This document shows positions 45,035 to 54,185 of a stretch of 64,000 bases of DNA, piece after piece. Position numbers and translations under genes: made by a program. The stretch is from Streptomyces guryensis (lineage in GTDB: Bacteria; Actinomycetota; Actinomycetes; Streptomycetales; Streptomycetaceae), in NCBI RefSeq assembly GCF_021261325.1, contig NZ_JAJSBI010000021.1, positions 1 to 64,000 of the forward strand. Reading direction: 5' to 3'. The notes under the pieces were generated by a model. That model worked only from the letters and a program-made list of their open reading frames with translations, ran no database searches and was not told where the DNA came from. Position 1 is the stretch's first letter, and every line of letters starts with the position of its first letter.

Positions 45035-45646
45035 ATGACCTGGCGCAGCTTGGTGGATCCCCTCGACGTCACCGGACGGCTGACGCGATACGCGCTGGGG
45101 GCCGCCGGCCCGGTCGTCGACCGTCTCGTCCGCGTGGGCACGGCCGCCGTCGTGGACCGGCTCGACCTCGACGCCCTGGCCGCCCGGATCGACGTCGACG
45201 GGATCGCCGACCGGGTGGACGTGATGCGGGTCGTGCGGCGGGTCGACATCGACCTGATCGCGGACGGGGTCGACGTGGACCGCGTCGCCGACCGCGTGGA
45301 TGTGAAGCGGGTGGCGGCCCGGGTGGATGCGGACGAGATCGCGGCCCGGCTGGACGTGGACCGGATCGCGGCACGTATCGACGTCGACCGGATCGCCGCC
45401 CGGCTGGACCTCGACGCCGTGATCGCCAGGATCGACCTGGTCTCGCTCACCAGGGCGGTGCTGGAGGAGATCGACCTGGGCCGGATCGTCCGGGACACCA
45501 GCGGCGGGATGGCCGAGGAGACGGTGGACGCGCTGCGGCTGCGCAGCATGAGGGCCGACCGGATGGTGAACCGCGTCGCCGACCGACTGCTGCACAGACC
45601 CGGCGTGGCCCCGGCACACTCCGACGGGCACGGGCAGCCACCGTGA
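45035..45646 (+). CDS. 9-residue-repeat protein, coupled to an RDD membrane protein
   Basis: 203 residues from ATG 45035. Between about residues 40 and 140 it consists of some eleven units of nine residues with the pattern (I/V/L)-D-(V/L)-D-x-I/V-A-x-R, for example IDVDGIADR, VDVDRVADR, VDVKRVAAR, LDVDRIAAR and IDVDRIAAR. Alternating acidic and basic positions suggest a charged solenoid or long amphipathic helix. There is no signal peptide or membrane helix. The stop overlaps the next gene's GTG (GTGA), so the two proteins are made together and probably interact at the membrane. I know no function. A GTG at 44990 is an alternative start. Confidence 0.78.
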   Translation: MTWRSLVDPLDVTGRLTRYALGAAGPVVDRLVRVGTAAVVDRLDLDALAARIDVDGIADRVDVMRVVRRVDIDLIADGVDVDRVADRVDVKRVAARVDADEIAARLDVDRIAARIDVDRIAARLDLDAVIARIDLVSLTRAVLEEIDLGRIVRDTSGGMAEETVDALRLRSMRADRMVNRVADRLLHRPGVAPAHSDGHGQPP

Positions 45647-46086
45647 CGCAGGGGGACCGGAGCTCCGGAGCCGACACCGCGGGAGTGGTGTCGCGGTGTC
45701 TCGCGGCGCTGGTCGACGTGATCGTGGTGGCCGGCATCGGGCTCGCCGTGCAGTTCGCGTACGGCGGACTGCGGCTGCTCGTCACCGGGCCGCCGTTCCG
45801 TATGCCGGACCTGTCCGCGTGGCAGACGGGAGCGCTCGGCTGGGCCGTCGCGGTGCTCTATCTCGGCGTGAGCTGGGCGTCGACCGGCGGCACCCTCGGC
45901 GACTGGCTGCTGGGCCTGCGGGTCACCGGCCGCACCGGGCGGCTGCTCGGCACCCCCCGCGCGCTGCTGCGGGCCGTGTTCTGCGTCGCTCTGCCTGTGG
46001 GACTGCTCTGGATTCCCTTCAGCCGACGCCACGCCTCGGTCCAGGACGTCGTCATGGCCAGCGCGGTGCGGTACCACCGGTTCTGA
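45643..46086 (+). CDS. RDD-family membrane protein
   Basis: 147 residues with three membrane helices (ALVDVIVVAGIGLAVQFAYG; GALGWAVAVLYLGVSWASTG; ALLRAVFCVALPVGLLWIPF). The RDD signature is split as usual: SRCLAALVDVIVV near 17 (R..D) and GGTLGDWLLGLRVTGRTGRL near 87 (D..G..R). RDD proteins are small membrane components, some acting in ion transport or envelope stress; the role here is unknown. It is translationally coupled to the 9-residue-repeat protein upstream, its likely soluble partner. Confidence 0.88.
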   Translation: MTQGDRSSGADTAGVVSRCLAALVDVIVVAGIGLAVQFAYGGLRLLVTGPPFRMPDLSAWQTGALGWAVAVLYLGVSWASTGGTLGDWLLGLRVTGRTGRLLGTPRALLRAVFCVALPVGLLWIPFSRRHASVQDVVMASAVRYHRF

Positions 46087-46205
46087 CACCATCACCCTTG
46101 CGAGGCGACGACCTCGTGCGGGCCGCGTATGAGTCGTACAGGAAGGGCCGCGACCGGCGGCCGACCGAGGACGGAGAGGGCCGGCACGGCCGAAGGAGGC
46201 CCGCG

Positions 46206-46778
46206 ATGGCAGACACCAGGCGTCACGTCCCGCCGGGGCTGCGCACGCTGCCGGCGTACCGGCGCGAGTGGCTGGGGGCCTTCCGAAACCACATCATGCG
46301 GCTGACCCGCCGCGAGCCGCCGCCGGTGTGGGTGCTGCCGGCGGCCGAGCCCGTGACGGACGTGGACACCACGGCGGCCGACGAGTCGGAGAAGCTCGAC
46401 GAGGCGCTCGACGAGCGGGGCATGAGCCTGGTGTTCGCTGAGCTGAAGGACCCGGTGCGGCGCAGGATCGAGCGCTGTGAACTGACCCTCACCATCGATC
46501 CGGCCCACTTCTTCCCGACGGCTGGAGGACGCCGTCGCCGCGTACCGCGCGCACCGGCGCACGGTGGACACCCGCCGCGGACGGGCGGTCGCCAGCGGAG
46601 ACCGCCCTGGAGAAGCCGCCGAGCGGCCGGCGGCGCGACGGCTCCACACGGCCTTCGGCAGGGCCGTCCTGGCGGTGCCCTTCGCGCGTGTCTCCGGCAG
46701 GCCGTGGGCCCGGCGCCCGGCAGCGGGATGCCATCGCCTACGGTGCGTTCTGTGTCGACGACGAGGAGAGAGCCATGA
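46206..46778 (+). pseudogene. SulP-type sulfate/anion permease reduced to its two ends
   Basis: The gene keeps a strong ribosome binding site (AAGGAGG 46193-46199) and the family N-terminus ADTRRHVPPGLRTLPAYRRE then WL. It jumps directly to the C-terminal STAS domain (FRNHIMRLTRREPPPVWVLP; AAEPVTDVDTTAADESEKLD; MSLVFAELKDPVRRRIERCE). The 400 or so residues holding all membrane helices are missing. After HFFPT a 1-base shift moves the expected LEDAVAAYRAHRRT to another frame. The remnant frame ends in ATGA over the carbonic anhydrase start. SulP permeases are often paired with carbonic anhydrases, so the lost gene may have carried bicarbonate or sulfate. Confidence 0.75.
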
Positions 46779-47305
46779 CGCACAAGGCGTTGATCACGGG
46801 TATCGGAGGTCGGGAACCGAAGATCGACGAGGAGGCCTTCGTGGCGCCCACGGCGTCCGTGATCGGGGACGTGACGCTGGAGGCGGGAGCGAGCGTCTGG
46901 TACGGGGCGGTGCTGCGTGGGGATGTCGAGCGGATCTTCGTGGGGGCTCAGGCCAATATCCAGGACAACTGCACGCTCCATGCCGACCCGGGGTTTCCGG
47001 TCAGCATCGGTGAGCGGGTGTCCGTGGGGCACAACGCGGTGGTACATGGCGCGACGGTCGGGGACGACTGCCTGATCGGGATGGGGGCGACCGTTCTGAA
47101 CGGCGCCGTGATCGGGGCGGGGTCGCTTGTGGCCGCGCAGGCCCTGGTGCCGCAGGGGATGCAGGTGCCGCCGGGTTCGCTGGTTGCCGGGGTACCGGCG
47201 AAAGTGAAACGGGAGCTTACGGAGGAGGAGCTTCAAGGCGTGACACTGAACGGCACCCTGTATGCGGAGCTTGCTGAATCACACAGGGAGATCCATCAGT
47301 CATAG
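46775..47305 (+). CDS. Gamma-carbonic-anhydrase-family protein
   Basis: 176 residues, a left-handed beta-helix of hexapeptide repeats (FVAPTASVIGDVTLEAGASV; VLRGDVERIFVGAQANIQDN). The three zinc-ligand His are in place: CTLHADPG near 72, and SVGHNAVVHG (two His) near 88-93. Members catalyse CO2 hydration or have related acyl or metal functions; bacterial YrdA-type members are often weakly active. GAGGAGAG lies before ATG 46775. It directly follows the SulP remnant, the usual SulP-carbonic-anhydrase order. Confidence 0.92.
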   Translation: MTHKALITGIGGREPKIDEEAFVAPTASVIGDVTLEAGASVWYGAVLRGDVERIFVGAQANIQDNCTLHADPGFPVSIGERVSVGHNAVVHGATVGDDCLIGMGATVLNGAVIGAGSLVAAQALVPQGMQVPPGSLVAGVPAKVKRELTEEELQGVTLNGTLYAELAESHREIHQS

Positions 47306-47316
47306 CGCGGGTCGGT

Positions 47317-47379
47317 GGGGGGCTTGTCGCGCCCCGCGGCGGAGCCGCAGATCAGACACAGCCCCGCGCCCCTCAGGGG
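47317..47379. repeat. Dispersed Streptomyces repeat, copy 4, including the DedA stop codon
   Basis: Read on the minus strand: TGAGGGGCGCGGGGCTGTGT, then CTGATCTGCGGCTCCGCCGC, then GGGGCGCGACAAGCCCCCC. The TGA that ends DedA (47373-47375) is the first triplet of the repeat. The GCGGCTCCGCCGC hairpin is shared with copy 1. It separates the convergent carbonic anhydrase and DedA genes. Confidence 0.75.
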
Positions 47380-48014
47380 GCGCCCACCTCGACCTCCTCC
47401 TGCTGCGCGCCCTGCGCCTTCTTGGCCTTGCGCCTGATGACCAGCATCGATGCCAGGCCGATGAGGACCGCAACCACCAGCCCCAGATACGAGAACCTCT
47501 TCAGCCAGTCCTCGGCGACGACACCCACGTAGTAGATGACCGCCGTGGTGCCGCCCGCCCAGCAGATGCCGCCGAGGACGTTGGCGGTCAGGAACTTCCA
47601 GTACGGCATGTGGAGCACGCCGGCGAGGGGGCCGGCGAAGATGCGCAGGAGGGCGATGAAGCGGCCGAAGAAGACGGCCCACATGCCCCACTTCTCGAAG
47701 GACTTCTCGGCGGTGGCGACGTGGCCCTCGCTGAAGTGTCTCGGGAACTTCCTGGCCAGCCAGGCGAGCAGCGGCCGTCCGCCCTTGCGGCCGATCGCGT
47801 AGCCGATGGAGTCGCCGATGACGGCGCCGGCCGTCGCGCACGCGCCGAGCACGATCGGGTTGATGGCGGAGTGCTGGGAGGAGAGCAGCGCCGCCGAGAC
47901 CAGGACGATCTCGCCCGGCAGCGGTATGCCCAGGCTCTCCAGACCGATGACCAGTGCCACCACGGCGTAGACGGCTGCCGCGGGCACCGTGTCGAGCCAC
48001 TCCTGGACGTGCAA
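47373..48014 (-). CDS. DedA-family membrane protein
   Basis: 213 residues. The DedA/VTT domain is typical: ESLGIPLPGEIVLVSAALLS near 26, IGDSIGYAIGRKGGRPLLAW near 66, the re-entrant segment FGRFIALLRIFAGPLAGVLH near 115, and VLGGICWAGGTTAVIYYVG near 146. DedA proteins flip or carry undecaprenyl phosphate or phospholipids and depend on the proton gradient. TTG 48014 is the start, with GGAGGAA upstream. The Lys-rich tail (RRKAKKAQGAQQEEVEVGAP) is cytoplasmic. It converges with the carbonic anhydrase gene. Confidence 0.92.
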   Translation of the reverse strand: MHVQEWLDTVPAAAVYAVVALVIGLESLGIPLPGEIVLVSAALLSSQHSAINPIVLGACATAGAVIGDSIGYAIGRKGGRPLLAWLARKFPRHFSEGHVATAEKSFEKWGMWAVFFGRFIALLRIFAGPLAGVLHMPYWKFLTANVLGGICWAGGTTAVIYYVGVVAEDWLKRFSYLGLVVAVLIGLASMLVIRRKAKKAQGAQQEEVEVGAP

Positions 48015-48100
48015 CGCCGGTTCCTCCCGATTCGTGACCCTTTGGTTCCTGTGTTCCCGGCGTGCGCCGCACGGGGGCGCACGCCGGGAAGCCTACCGGG

Positions 48101-49660
48101 TCAGCCTGCCGAGGCGCCGTCCCACAGATCGCACCGGTGCTCCTGGTGGACCGAGGTGCTCAGGGTGTTCCCGCCCTTGGACGCGGTCTTCAGGGAGAGG
48201 ACCACGTCCGGGCCGGCGGGCATCGCCGGCTGCCCCGCCGCACGCGGCACACCGTCCCGTACGAAGGATCCCCAGTACCGGACCATCTGGCGCGACAGCG
48301 CTCTCTGCTCGGCGTTCAGCGGGCTCTCCAGTCCGAAGTGCTTGAAGAGGTACTGGACCTCGTTGACGTGCGTCGCGCCGAAGTCGAAGTCGGTGTGCAG
48401 ATTGCGCAGGGAGGCGAAGGGCGGGGAGGTGCGGTCGGCGAACTCGTACGAGTAGACCGGGCCGCGGGCGGCGAGCAGACCGTCGAGCCGCAGGGCCGAG
48501 CAGCTGAACAGCGTGTCGCCGAGTGCGGTGGCGTAGGCGATGGTCGGTGTCGGGAAGGCCGACAGCGGATAGCGCTGCAGCGCCTGCTCGTCGAAGTCGT
48601 TCCGCATGACCACCGGATACCGCTCGGCTGTGAGGGGCGTGCCGTTGAGATCGAAGGCGGAGAAGGCGAACAGCCGGCCCTCGTCCTTGTTCGAGCCGTT
48701 GATCACCGGCACCCGGGACGCGGTCCCGGTCGCGATGGCCTGTTCGGGCTGCACCGGCAGGAAGGCGCCGCCGGTCACCGGGCCCCAGTCGAAGTCGCCC
48801 TGGGCCTCCAGGATCTCGCGGGCGGACTTGCCCCGCAGACAGGCCACGGTGGTGCAGCCGAGCTTCTTGGCGAAGTCCGCCCCCTGGGTCACCGCCTCCT
48901 GGTGCGTTCGCGCACCGCAGTCACCATAGGCCCCGCTCTCGATGATGCCGGCGCGGAACAGGCCCCTGGCCGTCGGCGAGGCCAGCTGGGTGCAGACCGA
49001 GCGGCCGCCGGCCGACTCGCCCGCGATGGTGACGCGGCCCGGATCGCCGCCGAAGCGGCCGATATTGGCGCGCACCCAGCGCAGCGCGGCCTGCTGGTCG
49101 AGCATGCCGAAGTTGCCGGACACCCCGTCGTGCGTCTCGCCGTCCAGAGCGGACGTGGCGAGGAAACCCATCGCGCCGAGCCGGTAGTTGACGGTCACGA
49201 CGACCGTTCCGGTCTGTCGTGCGAAGGTGTCCGGGACGACGTCCTGACCGGCGCCGGCGGTCAGTCCGCCGCCGTGGAACCAGACCAGGACGGACCGTCG
49301 GGCGGAGCCTTCGGGGACGTACACATTGAGGTCGAGACAGTCCTCGGTGTACGAGGGGTGCTCGTAACCGGGGTCCCAACTCGACGTCTGCACACACTTG
49401 TTGCCGAAGCCCTTTGCGGAACGCACTCCTTGCCAGGGCTGTACGGCGTGCGGCTCGCGCCAGCGGAGTTTCCCGACCGGCGGCTCGGCGTACGGGATGC
49501 CGAGGAACTGCCGCCCTTCGGCGTTGGTTTCGCCGCGCACGAGACCCGCTTCGGTGCGGACGACCGGGTCGCCGCCCGCCGCTGCGGCCTGCGCCGCCGG
49601 GAGCGGTGTGACGAGGGCTGCCGCGAGGGCCGTCAGGCCGATGGCGATGCGTCGTATCAC
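48101..49660 (-). CDS. Secreted type-B carboxylesterase
   Basis: 519 residues. A Sec signal (IRRIAIGLTALAAALVTPLP, AQA cleavage near 26) precedes a carboxylesterase/lipase type-B domain: YTEDCLDLNVYVPEG near 104, oxyanion loop VWFHGGGLTAG near 124, nucleophile elbow VTIAGESAGGRSVC (GESAGG) near 215, acid in NKDEGRLFAF near 335 and catalytic His in FGATHVNEVQYLF near 440. It hydrolyses esters outside the cell. GTG 49660 overlaps the stop of the GH3 gene (GTGA), so the esterase is coupled to the beta-glucosidase and may deacylate plant glycosides or polysaccharides together with it. Confidence 0.92.
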   Translation of the reverse strand: MIRRIAIGLTALAAALVTPLPAAQAAAAGGDPVVRTEAGLVRGETNAEGRQFLGIPYAEPPVGKLRWREPHAVQPWQGVRSAKGFGNKCVQTSSWDPGYEHPSYTEDCLDLNVYVPEGSARRSVLVWFHGGGLTAGAGQDVVPDTFARQTGTVVVTVNYRLGAMGFLATSALDGETHDGVSGNFGMLDQQAALRWVRANIGRFGGDPGRVTIAGESAGGRSVCTQLASPTARGLFRAGIIESGAYGDCGARTHQEAVTQGADFAKKLGCTTVACLRGKSAREILEAQGDFDWGPVTGGAFLPVQPEQAIATGTASRVPVINGSNKDEGRLFAFSAFDLNGTPLTAERYPVVMRNDFDEQALQRYPLSAFPTPTIAYATALGDTLFSCSALRLDGLLAARGPVYSYEFADRTSPPFASLRNLHTDFDFGATHVNEVQYLFKHFGLESPLNAEQRALSRQMVRYWGSFVRDGVPRAAGQPAMPAGPDVVLSLKTASKGGNTLSTSVHQEHRCDLWDGASAG

Positions 49661-52122
49661 GTGCCCACCTCCACGTTCGTTCGCAGCCGGAGATCACGCG
49701 AGGACGCACCGACCCATACCGTGCGGCGGCCGGTGCCAAGTACCCAATCGTGATGCTTCGGGTCCCATGAGGACAATGTGCGTGCGGTGACTTCCACGCT
49801 GACCCGGCGCCGCTCCCCCGGTCGCAGGGTCAGCCGCCGGTACCCGCCCAACAGCCGTACCGCCTGGTCGAGTCGGAGGTCCGGCGAGGGCCCGACGTAC
49901 ACCTGCGGCACGGCGACACCGTCGCGCCGGCCGGTGTTGCGGACGGTGAAGGACACCTCGATGCCGGCTCGTGTCCGGCGGGCTCGCAGGTCCTCGTACG
50001 AGAAGGAGGTGTACGACAGTCCGTGCCCGAAGGGGAACAGCGGCCGCACTCCTTCGGCGTCGTACCAGCGGTAGCCGGCGTGGATGCCTTCGGAGTACTC
50101 CTCGGTGCCGTCCACACCCGGGTAGCGGCGCGGGTCACCGGCGACGGGGTGGTGGTCGTCGTCGACCGGGAAGGACTGGGTGAGGCGGCCGCCGGGGTCG
50201 CACTCGCCGAAAAGCACGGCGGCGGTGGCGGCCGCGCCCTCCTGGCCCGGGTAGTACATCTGGAGCACGGCGCCGGTGCGCCGCAGCCAGGGCATCGAGG
50301 TCGAGGACGAGGTGTTCAGGACGACCGTGGTGCGCGGGTTGGCCGCGGTGACGGCCTCGATCAGCTGCTGCTGGTGGCCGGGCAGCGCGATGGTGGTGCG
50401 GTCCTGGCCCTCGGTGGCGTCCTCGTAGGCGAACAGGACGACGTCGCGGGCGGTGCGCGCGGCTTCGACGGCCTCGGCGACGTCCTGTGCGCGGGTCGCG
50501 CCGGTGCTGCGCCGCAGCCGGAACAGCAGACCGTCGGCTCCTCCCTGCGCGGTGATCTTCAGCGTGTGGGCGCCCTTGGCGAGGGTGAGGGTCCTGCGGC
50601 GTACGGACAGGCCGTCGGGGGCGGCCGAGACGAGGCCGCCCGTGAAGAACTCGCCGTATCCGGAGGCCTGCGGGAACAGTTCGGTGCCGTCGAGGAGGAC
50701 CTTGGGGCGGGCCGTGGGCGCGGACGAGAAGTGCAGGACGAAGGTCCACTCGTCGGCCTCCGGGACGGTGAGCGTCCCGTCGTACGTCCAGACCTTGCCG
50801 GCGTCGACGCCCTGCCCCTCGCTGTCGAAGGCGGGGCTCAGCGCGGACGCCGGGACCGCCTTGCCGAACAGGTCCTCGCCGAGGGAGTAAGTGACCTTCC
50901 CCGCACGGGACTTGATGGCGTCCAGTGGGCTGTCGGCGTGATCCGGGACGACGTGCGCGCTGCCGCCGCCGCTGACGAAGGGCAGGGTGCCGGTCGGGCC
51001 GATCACCGCGACGGTGCCGCCGGGGGCCAGGGGGAGGGTGCGGTGCTCGTTGCGCAGGAGGGTGGCGCCGGCCTTGGCGACCTCCAGGGCTACCGCGGCG
51101 CCCGCGTGTGCGTCGCGGTCCGGGCGCGGCGGCGCGCTGCCGTCGAGGAGGCCGAAGCGGTCCATGACGGTGAGGATGCGGCGGACGGAACGGTCGACAT
51201 ACCGCTCGGGCACACTGCCGTTCTGCACGGCCGACTTGAGCGCCGTACCGAAGTGGCTGCCGTCGGGCATCTCCATGTCGAGGCCGGCGGTGATGGCCGC
51301 GACGGTGCTGTGCGCGGCGAACCAGTCGGTCATCACCCAGCCGTCGAAGCCCCACCGGTCGCGCAGGATGTCCGTGAGCAGGGTCCTGTTCTCGCAGGAG
51401 AACGTGCCGTTGACCTTGTTGTAGGCGCCCATCACCGCGCCGACGCCGGCGCCTACGGCCGCCTCGAAGCCGCGCAGTTCGGTCTCGTGCATGGTCTGCT
51501 CGTCGATCCGTACGTCGATCGACATACGGTCCTTCTCCTGGTTGTTCATCGCGAAGTGCTTGACGGTGGCGATGAGGCCCTCTCCCTGGATGCCCCTGAT
51601 CTCGGCGGCGACCATGCCGGAGGCGAGCAGCGGGTCCTCGCTGAAGGTCTCGAAGTTGCGGCCCGCGTACGGGGTGCGGATGAGGTTGACCATCGGGGAG
51701 AGCAGGACGTCCTGGCCGAGGGCCCGGCCCTCGCGTCCGATGACCTGTCCGTAGCGGCGGGCCAGGTCCGGGTCGAAGGCGGCGGCCAGCAGGACGGGGG
51801 CGGGCAGGGCGGTGGCGTGCCGGGTGACGCGGACGCCGGCGGGGCCGTCGGCGAGGCGGAGCCGGGGGATGCCGAGGCGGTCGACCGCGGGGATGTAGCC
51901 CGCCTGGCCGAGCGACTTCGTGTCGGTGGCGCCGTGCAGGAGGGAGATCTTCTCGTCGAGGGTGAGCTTGCCGATCAGGCCTTCTACCCGGGAGCCGGCC
52001 CCCGCCTCGGGTCTGTCCAGTGCGTGCGCGGGGGACGTGAGACCGCTGGTGGCCGCCGTGGCGACGGCGATCGCGCCGCCCAGCAGACGCAGTGCGGATC
52101 TCCGGGAGACAGTGTCGGTCAT
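49657..52122 (-). CDS. Secreted GH3 beta-glucosidase with PA14 domain
   Basis: 821 residues. A Tat-like signal (VSRRSALRLLGGAIAVATAA) precedes a GH3 N-terminal barrel (about 55-310) with the nucleophile Asp in FDGWVMTDWFAAHS near 265 and substrate-site motif VKHFAMNNQEKDRMS near 190. A GH3 C-terminal domain is split by a PA14 domain (about 420-545; WTYDGTLTVPEADEWTFVLH), and a fibronectin III-like domain closes it (PQVYVGPSPDLRLDQ). PA14-containing GH3 enzymes cleave beta-glucosides from plant or microbial glycans. The coupled esterase downstream suggests decorated substrates. ATG 52122 starts it; the 270-base upstream gap holds its promoter and no other gene. Confidence 0.93.
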   Translation of the reverse strand: MTDTVSRRSALRLLGGAIAVATAATSGLTSPAHALDRPEAGAGSRVEGLIGKLTLDEKISLLHGATDTKSLGQAGYIPAVDRLGIPRLRLADGPAGVRVTRHATALPAPVLLAAAFDPDLARRYGQVIGREGRALGQDVLLSPMVNLIRTPYAGRNFETFSEDPLLASGMVAAEIRGIQGEGLIATVKHFAMNNQEKDRMSIDVRIDEQTMHETELRGFEAAVGAGVGAVMGAYNKVNGTFSCENRTLLTDILRDRWGFDGWVMTDWFAAHSTVAAITAGLDMEMPDGSHFGTALKSAVQNGSVPERYVDRSVRRILTVMDRFGLLDGSAPPRPDRDAHAGAAVALEVAKAGATLLRNEHRTLPLAPGGTVAVIGPTGTLPFVSGGGSAHVVPDHADSPLDAIKSRAGKVTYSLGEDLFGKAVPASALSPAFDSEGQGVDAGKVWTYDGTLTVPEADEWTFVLHFSSAPTARPKVLLDGTELFPQASGYGEFFTGGLVSAAPDGLSVRRRTLTLAKGAHTLKITAQGGADGLLFRLRRSTGATRAQDVAEAVEAARTARDVVLFAYEDATEGQDRTTIALPGHQQQLIEAVTAANPRTTVVLNTSSSTSMPWLRRTGAVLQMYYPGQEGAAATAAVLFGECDPGGRLTQSFPVDDDHHPVAGDPRRYPGVDGTEEYSEGIHAGYRWYDAEGVRPLFPFGHGLSYTSFSYEDLRARRTRAGIEVSFTVRNTGRRDGVAVPQVYVGPSPDLRLDQAVRLLGGYRRLTLRPGERRRVSVEVTARTLSSWDPKHHDWVLGTGRRTVWVGASSRDLRLRTNVEVGT

Positions 52123-52394
52123 GGGCCGTCACTCCTTCGGTGTGCGGGCACGACGGTGTGAACCGCGGGTGCACCCGGCGGCCCGGTCTGCGTTCGGCAT
52201 CTGAACGCAGTGTGCTTCAGGACCGACCTGACACCCCGTAGGGCACCGTGGGCGCGGCGGGAAAACTATGACCGTAAGTGACTCGTGTCAATGAAGCGAA
52301 CAAGACACACTCCGAGTGCCGACAAGAAGCGAAGGTGGGGCCACCCCGGCGGGGTGACCCCAGATGAGTTGTACGTCCCTGTTATGCGCGTTGC

Positions 52395-54185
52395 TCAGTG
52401 CAGGAGGGCCCCGAGCTTCGTGGCCATGCCCGCCACGGAGGTGACCGAGCCCAGCGTGTCGGCGGGAAGGGAGCGCACCCGGTCGAGGGGCGCCGGCGCC
52501 CCGGGAGGCCCGTTTTCGCTGTGGACCTGGGCGAACCGCTCCTCGTACTGCCCGTCCTGGGGCTCGCCCGCGGGCTGCCGCTCCGGGGTCCGGGATCCGG
52601 GCGGCTGCGGCGCGCCGCTGGGAGAGCCCTGGCCCGCCGGGTGACCGCTGCCCTGCGATCCGGCCTTCTTCTCCGTACGGCCGGTGCCTTCGAGCCCGGC
52701 TTCAAGGATCCACCGCTGCCCGGCGGATCCGTCCCGTGCGGTGACGACGACGTCCGCCCGCTTGCCCGGCGCGACGAGCACTCCCTTGCCGCCACGCAGC
52801 AGGAGCTCTCCGCGGACCGTGAGGTCGTAGCGCACCTCGCCCGCGTGCACCACGCAGTCGGCCAGGAACACCGAACTGTCGTGGGCGTCGGAGTCGAGGC
52901 ACAGAGTGGGGTCGGCGCCGCTGCGCAGCAGACCGTCGTCCTGGTACGACCACTGCTGTGCCGCGGCGGCAGAGCAGGCCGCCAGCACGGCCGCGGCACC
53001 GGACCTGGCCCTGCCGCCCTCGATGTCGAGGCAGAGTCCGGCCTTGGGGTTGAGGAGTCTGCCGCGTCCGATCACGAGGGGCTGTTCCACGGAGGCGGGC
53101 GAGGGGGAACCGGCCGACGAGGTGTGGTCCGCGGGGGGCGACGGGCGCAGGGTGCTGCTGCTGGGCGCTCCCCAGGTGGCGCCGGAGTCGCGGACAGCGT
53201 TGTCGTCGGACCAGCCCTTGCTGACGAGAACCGTGGCGAGCAGGGCGAGCGTCGTCAGGCCGACGCCCACGACGACGGCCTTGGTGTGCCTGCGCGGCGC
53301 GGCGGGCCGGTGCCGTCCGCCGCCGGGGCGTGCGCTGTCGCGCCCGGGCGTGAACGCCAGGTCTCCGCCGCGCCTGGGGCGGGAGTCGAGGTAGCGCCGG
53401 GCGCCCCAGCCGAGCACGGTCTCGGCGAGCAGGATCTCCAGTCCGCCCTCGAAGTGACTGAGCTGTTCGGCGGCGTGACGGCAGTACCTGCACCCCATCA
53501 GGTGCTGCTGGACATCCGGGAGCAGGGCACCGCCGCGGCGTATGGGGACGTCGAGGAGGCGGTTGTAGAAGCGGCATTCCTTGCCGGGTGCGAGTTCCCG
53601 GTGGGCGCGCACACAGCCCACCCGGAATTGCTCGCGCGCCTGCTCCAGTGCGGCCGACGCGGTGGGCGCATCCACTCCCAACAGACCAGCCGGTACGGTT
53701 ATGGGTTCGGCCTCGACCTCCGAGTGCCACAGCAGGCATTGCGAGGCTCCCGGAAGGGCCCGGAATGCCCGCTCGGCGATTTGCCGCCTTTCGGGCGTCG
53801 CGGACCGTGCGGCACGCAGTCCACGGCCGCCGGTCGGTTTGCGGAGTTCCGGCAGGAGAGCTGAAATACCGTCATCCGCGGCCCACTCCTTGACGGTGTC
53901 CCGTACGGCCATGAGGAGTTGCGGCCGCAGGGCGCCGCCGCCCGGCCGGCCGAGCACCCGGTAAAACGCGGCGGCCGCGGCCATGGATGCCGGACCCTCT
54001 CCGGTGGCAAGGCATATGACTGCGTAGTCGTACGTCGCGCGCCAGTGCCGGGCCAGCAGCAACGCGCCCGCATGGGCGCCGGCGGCACCCGGGCCCAGCT
54101 GTGCGACGAGATTGCGGTCGGACTCGGCGGGCCCCGATCCGGGACGCGGCGGGTACGGCGGTCGTGGGGGGTAGGGGGATTGCAC
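52395..54185 (-). CDS. Sigma-like/zinc-finger/transmembrane/ricin-lectin fusion protein
   Basis: 596 residues. Proline-rich head (YPPRPPYPPRPG), then a domain resembling a degenerate ECF sigma factor (about 30-200; region-4-like FRALPGASQCLLWHSEVEAE), then a zinc-finger-type segment QQHLMGCRYCRHAAEQLSHF (HxxxCxxC) near 230, a membrane helix (VVVGVGLTTLALLATVLVS) near 310, and a ricin-type beta-trefoil lectin domain (about 370-500; LLNPKAGLCLDIEG; QQWSYQDDGLL). The tail is disordered. This fuses sigma-like, anti-sigma-like and extracellular carbohydrate-binding parts in one protein. GTG 54185 is chosen since GGAAGGAAAT lies 8 bases upstream; TTG 54203 is possible. Confidence 0.82.
   Translation of the reverse strand: MQSPYPPRPPYPPRPGSGPAESDRNLVAQLGPGAAGAHAGALLLARHWRATYDYAVICLATGEGPASMAAAAAFYRVLGRPGGGALRPQLLMAVRDTVKEWAADDGISALLPELRKPTGGRGLRAARSATPERRQIAERAFRALPGASQCLLWHSEVEAEPITVPAGLLGVDAPTASAALEQAREQFRVGCVRAHRELAPGKECRFYNRLLDVPIRRGGALLPDVQQHLMGCRYCRHAAEQLSHFEGGLEILLAETVLGWGARRYLDSRPRRGGDLAFTPGRDSARPGGGRHRPAAPRRHTKAVVVGVGLTTLALLATVLVSKGWSDDNAVRDSGATWGAPSSSTLRPSPPADHTSSAGSPSPASVEQPLVIGRGRLLNPKAGLCLDIEGGRARSGAAAVLAACSAAAAQQWSYQDDGLLRSGADPTLCLDSDAHDSSVFLADCVVHAGEVRYDLTVRGELLLRGGKGVLVAPGKRADVVVTARDGSAGQRWILEAGLEGTGRTEKKAGSQGSGHPAGQGSPSGAPQPPGSRTPERQPAGEPQDGQYEERFAQVHSENGPPGAPAPLDRVRSLPADTLGSVTSVAGMATKLGALLH

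Noticed and set aside
50023..52161. A 712-residue plus-strand frame opposite the GH3 beta-glucosidase
   Set aside because: Antisense shadow of a gene with all GH3 motifs; Gly/Arg-rich with no domain.
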